A stretch of 47,256 nucleotides of DNA from Clostridiales bacterium (GTDB lineage: Bacteria; Bacillota; Clostridia; Christensenellales; Aristaeellaceae): contig SVGW01000015.1 of assembly GCA_015056125.1 (NCBI GenBank), positions 1 through 47,256 on the forward strand. The letters are read 5' to 3'. The position numbers were made by a program, and so were the translations under genes. Numbering within the stretch: position 1 is the first letter of the stretch; the number at the start of each line of letters is the position of its first letter. The notes beneath the pieces are model-generated. The model was not told where the DNA came from. It saw only the letters and a list, made by a program, of their open reading frames with translations, and made no database searches. Shown here piece after piece: positions 41,701 to 47,256 of this stretch.

Positions 41701-42997
41701 ACGTAGGGGCGATATCCCAGTTTTCATTGAGGTTAATCAGGCCCCATTTATCTTCCAGCTTGAAGCCGATCACGCCGGAAGAAAGCTTCTTATTCTCGGC
41801 ACTCAGATCGCATATCCCCAACAAGCGGGCCTTTTCGGAGGAATCCTTGTAATTGCTGATGGAAAGATAGGTCTTCTTGGCCTGGGCACAGCTTCCCTCG
41901 TTTGCCAGTATAAAAGCCTTGCGATAGGCGGCTTCCTCCTGGATGGAAGCGGCTTTTTCCGCCGCATCCCGGTGGCCCGAAAGGGCGGTGAAAGCATCGA
42001 AAGCGGCAATTAGATCATCATTTTGCAAAAGTGCGCAGGCTTCCTCATAAGCGGCGTCCCATATTTTATATTGCACGGCAGCGGCACAATCCTGGCTGTC
42101 CTTATAATCGCCAAGCTCGGTGAAAAGGGAAAGGGCGTTTTTCCAATCGCCGGATTCATCCCAAAGCTTTCCCTGGAGGTAGATGCAGTTCAGCGCACGA
42201 TCAGCGCTGTCCTGATAATCTTCAAGGGCGATAAAAGCATAATAGGCGTTTTCCAGATCCCCCTCTTCCTGCAACGCTTCTGCTGCGGCGTAATCCCGGG
42301 CGAGAATCATTTCCGTCAAAGCGTCTGCCCGGGCCTTGGCGTCAGAATAGCTGCCAAGGTACTGGAAGGCAGCGCGGGCGCTTTCCAATTCTCCTTGTTT
42401 TTCCTGGGCATCGGCAGCGGCATAGGCCTGCTGATTGAGCAGCTCGCGGATATCTTCAATACGCTTTAAAGAATCCTGATAGCCGTCCAATTCCTCGTAA
42501 GCGGAAATGGCGCGTGCGTATTGGCTGTTCTTTTCCAGGGAAAGGGCATATTCATAGTCCCGCTGAAGCACCAAACCAGGCATTTGATCCGCCCGGGCCT
42601 TGGCATCGCGAAACTGAGCGATGGTCATGTATTGCGCTTGCGCCAGCTCATACTCTTTTTCGCTTTCCAGCGCCTTGGCTCCATAATAGATGCTCAGATA
42701 GCGGCTATCTAAAAAATCATCCATCAGAAGGAAGGTGGCGGCAGCTTGCTCATAATCGCCTTCCGCGGCAGAGAGCAGGGCCTGGCAGTACAGCGCATAT
42801 TCGCTGGCATCATAATAATGCCCAAGGGCTGAAAATGCCGCGGCAGCCTGCTGATATTTTCCTTCCTGGAGAGAGGCGATGGCCTGGCGGTAATTGTTTT
42901 CGGCAGTGGGTGTTTCTTCTTTTTGCGCACAACCGGACAATGCCAGCATCATGCATAGCAGCATCAGGCAAATAGCGAAGAGGCGATGTTGTTTCAT
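38756..42997 (-). CDS. Giant lipoprotein alternating TPR-like and WG-repeat blocks
   Basis: A 1413-residue exported lipoprotein; the signal peptide ends in the lipobox LSGC (C23). Four blocks alternate: TPR-like helices (about 33-395), WG repeats (405-708), TPR-like helices (711-1100), WG repeats (1112-1413). Helical units have the pattern A-X2-L-X3-G-X-Y-X2-A-X3-F-X2-LGDYKDS; the WG units contain KWGLINLN, LWGFIDENN and KWGFINTQN with intervening ENGYAAVQ. Two neighbouring helical units of 44 residues are nearly identical (about 878-965). WG and TPR repeats serve protein or wall contacts, but no function is established here. GGAGG precedes the ATG. Confidence 0.9.
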   Translation of the reverse strand: MKQHRLFAICLMLLCMMLALSGCAQKEETPTAENNYRQAIASLQEGKYQQAAAAFSALGHYYDASEYALYCQALLSAAEGDYEQAAATFLLMDDFLDSRYLSIYYGAKALESEKEYELAQAQYMTIAQFRDAKARADQMPGLVLQRDYEYALSLEKNSQYARAISAYEELDGYQDSLKRIEDIRELLNQQAYAAADAQEKQGELESARAAFQYLGSYSDAKARADALTEMILARDYAAAEALQEEGDLENAYYAFIALEDYQDSADRALNCIYLQGKLWDESGDWKNALSLFTELGDYKDSQDCAAAVQYKIWDAAYEEACALLQNDDLIAAFDAFTALSGHRDAAEKAASIQEEAAYRKAFILANEGSCAQAKKTYLSISNYKDSSEKARLLGICDLSAENKKLSSGVIGFKLEDKWGLINLNENWDIAPTWNSISAFDQNGLAIAKTASGATLINSRGQEVLSGSWQNILLGQNGYYSALSATSSNNAYSFALISPQGKVLSDNWLRLGSSYNSSPGSKYNSAYLNAPSFTNGTIIAQNKFKTWQLLDLEGNAIDFISQGSRFNNVQSISYYSLNSPSDAVKVENQRVHWLFDLAGNPLNETGFREIGTPKNGYIRVIGWTNGLVGFLRQEDAQIAIVPQYEDARDFENGYAAVQVDGLWGFIDENNVPVIAPQYSAVHSFENDLCLVQNPSLGWQVIDRQGNLVYFKENAYAAASSLDEAGKYEEAIRAFEMLQGYSDSADRAVQAREKINTQVYASAEALEQEGKLLEAAGVFDWLGDYADSANRAANARETYYADTYASAKAQEDAGRLEEAIAIFLTLGDYNASAQHAADLREQINQGICRLAADLEAEGHFEDAIDTLNQIPEYEGVAARILQLEEKILQRDYQRAVDLENEGRFEEAIEALRLIPQYEGVDARILQVEEKILQRDYQRAADLEAEGQYAAAHDAFIALGEYSDSAQRAAAVVEMAAEQQRAMKYQAAIDAEDNGDYYFAQAYYTELGNYKDCMDRLAALEEKIRERNYENAIANLNAEKFSDAADTFMALGNYKDSASLLMQAQTGLIYQAALEDALNGNMKAAYETFVALGDYKDSAAKAEVVGNLSRSDTTKQIATGVLIFEFHDLWGIANLNTNVITPAKYTTITYDQSARYSQLGLLKVFISGGSRERYSWSCNMYDTYGYIDMNGKEVIPSIFFSVSDFSKDDLCTVALLRYEKYSSYSSYFYHRYYFSLMDANGKKITSSPWRTLGNSKNDSWNSYDSAASWDNSYCKIAVPSFSNGRMMVQSTSGSWGFIDESGKALGAAIWKSIGEFSSDGMAMVQDGSTGKYGFINEQGQTIGEVCWDIVNSFSNGYAAVQQNGKWGFINTQNQLVIPCKYAEVSAFKADGTCDVKTMSGTWQIIDTNGNVSFFGK
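40188..40356 (-). repeat. Recent 132-bp tandem duplication inside the WG/TPR gene
   Basis: A 37-nt segment at 40188-40224 recurs exactly at 40320-40356. The period of 132 bp equals one 44-residue helical unit, so the reading frame is kept. Confidence 0.75.
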
Positions 42998-43048
42998 AAC
43001 GCAGTTCCTCCGTAGGGCCCGGGTATTCCGGGTAATTCAACTTTTATT

Positions 43049-43077
43049 ATTATAGCATCTTTTGGCTTAATACACAA
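43049..43077 (-). promoter_or_regulatory. Promoter of the WG/TPR lipoprotein gene
   Basis: On the minus strand TTGTGT (43077-43072), 17 bp, perfect TATAAT (43054-43049). Confidence 0.7.
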
Positions 43078-43101
43078 TCTGCGGAAACAGAAATTGAAAT
43101 T

Positions 43102-43132
43102 ATTGTAGAAAGTACGGAGGCACAACTACAAT
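43102..43132 (+). promoter_or_regulatory. Candidate promoter or operator of the aldolase operon
   Basis: TTGTAG (43103-43108), 18 bp, TACAAT (43127-43132). ATTGTAG and CTACAAT form a perfect inverted 7-mer spanning the promoter, so it may also be a repressor site. The remaining 168 bp to the gene hold no clear feature. Confidence 0.4.
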
Positions 43133-43300
43133 ACAGGAGAAACGGAATAGAGAAGATTCTGCTGTGCGTTTAGTTTTTTTAAAGCCTCGCTCCTCCAAAG
43201 GTATATTGGTATGCTGGCAGGAAACAGCAGAAAAACGGCGAATGAAAAAACGTTGGCTATTCAAGCAGAAATGAACTGCTTAACGCAAGGGGGAAAACCT

Positions 43301-44272
43301 ATGAATCCTTATCTTGGCCATGAATCTCAGCTGCACCGGGTGGAGGAGTATCGGTTAATGGGCGGCAAAGGGGACGGCATGCGATTGCTGGAAATTGATA
43401 ATGGCTGCGGGCTGCAGATGACGCTGTCTCTGGATCGGTGCTGCGATATCAGCCGCCTGAGCTACAAAGGAATGAATATGGGTTTTTTTGCTCCCTGTGG
43501 CTATGTGGCGCCAGCTTATTATAATGGCAAGGATTTTCTCAAAGCCTTCACAGCGGGCTTTCTCACCACCTGCGGCCTGGAAGCGGTGGGCGGTCCCTGT
43601 GTGGACGCAGGAGAAGAATTGCCCCAGCACGGCTCTATCAGCTTCATGCCTGCCAGCCGGTATTGGTGGGAAATGAACGAGGAAGAGATCCGCATTCATG
43701 CTGTGATGGAGGATGCCTGGATTTTTGCCAGAAAGCTGACGATGGAACGCACGGTAATCGTATCTCTTAAAAAGGGCAGCTTTCAGATCGTGGATGACAT
43801 CCGCAATGACGGCGATAAAGAAGAACCCTTGGAAATCCTGTATCATATGAATATGGGCTATCCCTTATTGGATGAAGACAGTGTGCTTTCTATTGCCAAT
43901 GATGGAAAGGTGACGGCCAGAAGCCAGAATGCCCGGGATCACATTGATACTTGGAATCAGATAGAAAAGCCCCAGCCGCAGTATCAGGAAAGATGCTACT
44001 ATCATGCTATGCCCAAAGAAGGAAAAGCGGCCCTCTGGCAGCCCAAACACAAAAAGGGGATTCTGCTCACCTGGGATAAAGATAACCTGGATTGCTTCAC
44101 CCAGTGGAAGATGATGGGAATAAGGGATTATGTGCTGGGATTGGAACCTGGCAACTGCTATCCAAACGGGCGCAAGGAAATGCGGGAAAAGGGAATTTTA
44201 AAATTCATTCAGCCGGGGCAGACCGTGCGGTATGCCCTTCAAATTGACTGTATCACGAATTGGGAGGAGTAA
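43301..44272 (+). CDS. DUF4432 aldose-1-epimerase-like protein
   Basis: A 323-residue protein of the galactose-mutarotase superfold. Family features are DNGCGLQMTLSLDRCCDISRLSYKGMNMGF near the start, the loop LPQHGSISFMPA with the conserved His, LYHMNMGYPLLDEDS, and LGLEPGNCYPNGR near the C-terminus. DUF4432 proteins are thought to interconvert sugar anomers or bind aldoses. The ATG at 43301 is supported by AAGGGGGA (43287-43294). The aldolase gene starts 3 bp after the stop, so the two are one operon. Confidence 0.85.
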   Translation: MNPYLGHESQLHRVEEYRLMGGKGDGMRLLEIDNGCGLQMTLSLDRCCDISRLSYKGMNMGFFAPCGYVAPAYYNGKDFLKAFTAGFLTTCGLEAVGGPCVDAGEELPQHGSISFMPASRYWWEMNEEEIRIHAVMEDAWIFARKLTMERTVIVSLKKGSFQIVDDIRNDGDKEEPLEILYHMNMGYPLLDEDSVLSIANDGKVTARSQNARDHIDTWNQIEKPQPQYQERCYYHAMPKEGKAALWQPKHKKGILLTWDKDNLDCFTQWKMMGIRDYVLGLEPGNCYPNGRKEMREKGILKFIQPGQTVRYALQIDCITNWEE

Positions 44273-44275
44273 ATC

Positions 44276-45118
44276 ATGCTAATCACGCTACAGGAAATCA
44301 TGGCTATGGCCCAGGAAAAGAAGTGCGCTATCGGATCTTTTAATACCCCGAATCTGGAAAGCCTGCAGGCCGTATTGGATGCGGCGGAAAAATTCAACGT
44401 GCCGGTGATCATCAGCCATGCTCAAGTACATGAAGGCGCTATGCCCCTGGTGGAGATTGGCCCGATGATGGTGGAAGCGGCAAAAAAGGCCAAGGTGCCC
44501 GTGTGCGTGCATCTGGATCACTGTGAGAGCCTGGATTATATGAGGACTGCATTGGAAATCGGTTTTACTGGAGTCATGTATGACGGCAGCGTGCTGCCCT
44601 ACGAAGAAAACGTGAAAAATACCGTGACGGCCGTTGAAATGAGCCGGAAATTTGGCGCGGGCGTGGAAGCGGAAATTGGCCAGATGGGCACCGCTGAAAA
44701 TGGCAGCGGAAATGGAAGCGGCCCTGTTTATACCGATCCTGTGCTTGCGAAGAAATTTGCCGATGAAACCGGCATTGACGCTCTGGCCCCCTCCTTTGGC
44801 ACCAGCCATGGCCTGTATAAAGCTGCGCCGGTATTGGATCTTGAACGGGTGAAAACCATTGCCGATATGACCGGGCTTCCCCTGGTGATGCACGGCGGCA
44901 GCGGCGTTTCTCCTGCGGATTATAAAAAAGCCATTGCCCAAGGCATTCGCAAGATCAATTATTACACTTATATGTCCCGGGCGGGCGTAAATGCCATGAG
45001 AGAAATGCTGGAAAAGGACGGCAATGCCTATTTCCACGATCTGGCCCATGCAGCCCGCAAGGCCATGCAAAAGGATGTGGAGGAAGCCATTAAAGTTTTT
45101 TACGCAGATGAAGCATAA
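44276..45118 (+). CDS. Class II (zinc) fructose-bisphosphate-type aldolase
   Basis: A 280-residue aldolase of the FbaA/GatY/KbaY family, cleaving a ketose phosphate to dihydroxyacetone phosphate and an aldehyde. Catalytic D81 and zinc ligand H82 lie in HLDHCES, E133 in EAEIGQMG, H178 in GTSHGLYK and H206 in MHGGSG. The glycine-rich loop NGSGNGSG (about 142-149) stands where the flexible potassium-binding loop lies. The ketose phosphate used (fructose, tagatose or other) is unknown. It is cotranscribed with DUF4432 and probably DUF4838 downstream (47-bp gap). Confidence 0.9.
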   Translation: MLITLQEIMAMAQEKKCAIGSFNTPNLESLQAVLDAAEKFNVPVIISHAQVHEGAMPLVEIGPMMVEAAKKAKVPVCVHLDHCESLDYMRTALEIGFTGVMYDGSVLPYEENVKNTVTAVEMSRKFGAGVEAEIGQMGTAENGSGNGSGPVYTDPVLAKKFADETGIDALAPSFGTSHGLYKAAPVLDLERVKTIADMTGLPLVMHGGSGVSPADYKKAIAQGIRKINYYTYMSRAGVNAMREMLEKDGNAYFHDLAHAARKAMQKDVEEAIKVFYADEA

Positions 45119-45165
45119 TGCACTGGTGCAAAAGGTTTCTTGCTTGGTAGCAAAAGGAGGATGGC

Positions 45166-47082
45166 ATGCTCTTCATCAACAAAACCAGCAACCATGAAGT
45201 GGTGGATTACGCTGCACATGAATTGAAAAAATATCTTCGCATGATGCAGCCGGGCTGCGGGGATGTAAAAATTGCATACGCTCCTGACTCGGATTGTGGG
45301 TTCAGAATTGGCTTGATGCAGGATTTCGGACTGGATGTATCTGATGTGAAAGAGCCTGAATTGGACGATATTCTCTATATCGATACAACCGCAGAAAGCG
45401 GAATTATTGCGGGCGACAATCCCCGGTCCGTGCTTCTGGCTGTGTATGCGTTTTTGCGTGAAAATGGATGCCGGTGGCTTTTTCCTGGCGTTGACGGTGA
45501 ATATATTCCCTTGAAAGAGATACAAGCGGTTCGGTATCGCCATGTGCCCTCCTGCCGCTATAGAGGGCCTTGCATTGAAGGCGCATGCTCTCAGCAGGTG
45601 CTGCTTGAAACCATTGACTTTATTCCTAAAATGGGAATGAATCTTTTCCAGATGCAGTTTCTGGTGCCTACGGTGTTTTATAAACGGCATTATGAGCATG
45701 AAGCCAATAAAACAAGGGCGCCCGAGCCTGTATCCAATGAAACCATGCTTCAATGGAAATCTCAATGCGAAGTGGAGTTAGCCAGGAGGGGCATTGAATT
45801 TCATGATGTGGGGCATGGTTGGACAGTTGCCCCCTTTGGGGTCGATACATCCTATGGATGGAAGATGATCGATAATGAGCATCTTTCTGATGATGCCAAG
45901 AAATACCTTGCACTGTATGACGGAAAAAGATCCCTTTATAAAGGCGTTGCGTTGAACACGCAGTTTTGCATGTCCTCCACGGAAGCCAGGAAAAAGGTGG
46001 CTTCTTATATTGCTGAGTATTCAGCTATTCATTCCAATGTGGATTATCTGCATGTGTGGTTGGGGGATAGCCATGACAATCATTGCGAATGCGAGGCGTG
46101 CGTTCAAAAGACTGTTTCCGATTGGTATGTGATGCTGCTCAACGATATCGATGAAGCGCTTTCGGCAAAGGGACTCAACACACGAATTGTGTTTATTGAG
46201 TATGCAGAAACGATCTGGGCGCCCCAGAACGAAAAAATCAGGAATGCGGATCGCTTCGCCCTGATGCTTGCGCCCATTGCCAGAAGCTACACCAGAACCA
46301 TGACGGATAGCACTCCTCAAATTCTGCCCTTTGAAAGAAACCATATCCAAATTCCTCGCGATCTGGATACATATATGGCTTATTTCAAAGAATGGAGAAA
46401 AACCTGGAAAGGCGCTTGCCTTTCTTATGAGTACCATTTCTGGCGCCATCAGATTGCCGATCCTTCCGGCATGCTTCTTGCTAAGCGGATCTATGAGGAT
46501 ATTGAATGCTATAAGGCCAATGGCATTGATGGACTGATTGCATGCGGCAGTCAGCGTTCCTATTTTCCCACTGGCTTTGCCTACTATGTTTTTGCAAGAA
46601 AACAGTATGATCTATCGCTGAGCTTTGAAGATATCCTGAAAGAATATTTTCTTTGTGCCTTTGGATCGGATTGGAAGCAGTTTGCTGATTATCTATATGA
46701 AATTGCAGACTGTTTTGGTGATAGATATCTGGAAGGTGAAGAATCGGCAGATGTATCCATCTCCAAATATTATCATCCAGAAAGGGCGGCAAAACTGCGT
46801 GGCGCAGAAGTGGTGCTAAAAAAAGGTTTTGCATTGATCCGATCTCATTACAATTCTGCAGATAGAGTCAGAACGGCTTCTGTGAGAATGCTGGAGGAGC
46901 ATGCAGGTTACTTTGCGCTTCTTGCAAAGGCATTTACGTTGAAGGCAGAAGGAAATAATGAAGGAGCGCTGAATGCGCATGAAACGTTGCAGGCCTATAT
47001 GGATGAGCGGGAAATTGTTATGGAAAAATATTTTCCGCATCATACTGCCTCTTGGTACCTGGAGAAGATGATCAAATCATAA
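45166..47082 (+). CDS. DUF4838 protein (glucuronidase-like fold)
   Basis: A 638-residue cytoplasmic protein. The N-terminal domain (about 1-125: SNHEVVDYAAHELKKYLRMM, IIAGDNPRSVLLAVYAFL, NGCRWLFPG) resembles the first domain of alpha-glucuronidases and GH20-type enzymes. The middle DUF4838 barrel contains WLGDSHDNHCECEACV and SYEYHFWRHQIADPSG. Candidate acidic catalytic residues lie in these motifs, but activity is not established. The C-terminal 100 residues are helical. AAAGGAGG precedes the ATG. It closes the operon; the hairpin at 47090 was its terminator before the repeat inserted. Confidence 0.8.
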   Translation: MLFINKTSNHEVVDYAAHELKKYLRMMQPGCGDVKIAYAPDSDCGFRIGLMQDFGLDVSDVKEPELDDILYIDTTAESGIIAGDNPRSVLLAVYAFLRENGCRWLFPGVDGEYIPLKEIQAVRYRHVPSCRYRGPCIEGACSQQVLLETIDFIPKMGMNLFQMQFLVPTVFYKRHYEHEANKTRAPEPVSNETMLQWKSQCEVELARRGIEFHDVGHGWTVAPFGVDTSYGWKMIDNEHLSDDAKKYLALYDGKRSLYKGVALNTQFCMSSTEARKKVASYIAEYSAIHSNVDYLHVWLGDSHDNHCECEACVQKTVSDWYVMLLNDIDEALSAKGLNTRIVFIEYAETIWAPQNEKIRNADRFALMLAPIARSYTRTMTDSTPQILPFERNHIQIPRDLDTYMAYFKEWRKTWKGACLSYEYHFWRHQIADPSGMLLAKRIYEDIECYKANGIDGLIACGSQRSYFPTGFAYYVFARKQYDLSLSFEDILKEYFLCAFGSDWKQFADYLYEIADCFGDRYLEGEESADVSISKYYHPERAAKLRGAEVVLKKGFALIRSHYNSADRVRTASVRMLEEHAGYFALLAKAFTLKAEGNNEGALNAHETLQAYMDEREIVMEKYFPHHTASWYLEKMIKS

Positions 47083-47089
47083 AAAGAAA

Positions 47090-47113
47090 GGCGATACGAA
47101 ATTCCGTATCGTC
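47090..47113 (+). terminator. Terminator hairpin interrupted by repeat copy 2
   Basis: GGCGATACG (47090-47098) pairs with CGTATCGTC (47105-47113), loop AAATTC, with five A upstream. It is followed by TCAGTTTG of the repeat and lacks the expected T run. Confidence 0.7.
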
Positions 47114-47256
47114 TCAGTTTGTCGAAAAAGTATTTTCGACAAACTGCGAATGGAAGACAGCTAAAGCAGTCTTCCATTCGATCCATCACATTTACTGCAA
47201 AAATGGCTTTCCAGCCCTGTGAAAAAGGGATGGAAAGCCTATTTTTGCGGCCGTAA
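47113..47256. mobile_element. Structured repeat, copy 2 (cut by window end)
   Basis: 144 nt matching 16469 onward, with one substitution near the second hairpin (GACAGC here, GTCAGC in copy 1), one extra A, and GGCCG for GATCG near the end. The first three hairpins are present; the second has a longer stem here (GAAGAC/GTCTTC). The rest lies outside the window. Confidence 0.85.

Overview
This window reads as chromosomal DNA of a spore-forming clostridial Firmicute, probably a glycan-fermenting anaerobe. The reasons are strong AGGAGG-type ribosome sites, the sporulation genes gpr and spoIIP, two LplB/YtcP-type sugar importers without ATPase genes, a YesN/YesM two-component pair and several AraC regulators. 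I cannot name the genus.

Layout. 1-7300: housekeeping. The end of an unrecognised gene is followed by rpsB-tsf, pyrH and a ROK sugar kinase, gpr-spoIIP behind a possible sporulation promoter, murI, and tRNA-Arg(ACG). 7360-16443: a YesN/YesM-type regulator pair with an unusually long double-sensor kinase, divergent from a permease-permease-binding protein operon, then an orphan acyltransferase-like gene. 16444-16761: a structured repeat of about 260 bp inserted into a two-way terminator. A second copy begins at 47113 and runs off the window end. 16762-26758: a cupin gene and a membrane-anchored AraC regulator, divergent from a second importer operon that continues into two putative polysaccharide-degrading proteins (alpha/alpha-toroid-like and BNR_4 propeller).

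26948-34375: a compact integrated element in tRNA-Arg(CCG). It has 86-bp direct repeats at its ends and repeated 11-bp arm-type sites beside both. It carries integrase and XRE repressor leftward, then rightward a Cro-size HTH, an Xis-like protein, a replication initiator with iterons inside its gene, a DnaC-like helicase loader and a small-terminase-like protein. No large terminase, portal, capsid or lysis gene is present. This content and order match a phage satellite (PICI-like) better than a prophage. Its right part holds a divergent accessory block: a leftward unit with a GC-rich leader and two tiny related proteins, and a rightward unit with a frameshifted ribbon-helix-helix-like gene, DUF4160 and DUF2442.

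34388-47082: more carbohydrate metabolism. An AraC regulator diverges from an NAD-dependent epimerase, followed by a GH106-like glycosidase, a 1413-residue lipoprotein alternating TPR-like and WG-repeat blocks, then an operon of DUF4432 aldose-epimerase-like protein, class II aldolase and a DUF4838 protein. The likely theme is uptake of oligosaccharides, intracellular cleavage, and entry of the products through mutarotase, kinase and aldolase steps. The substrate is not evident from the sequence.

The two observations most worth following are the terminator-inserted structured repeat and the satellite-like island with its internal origin.
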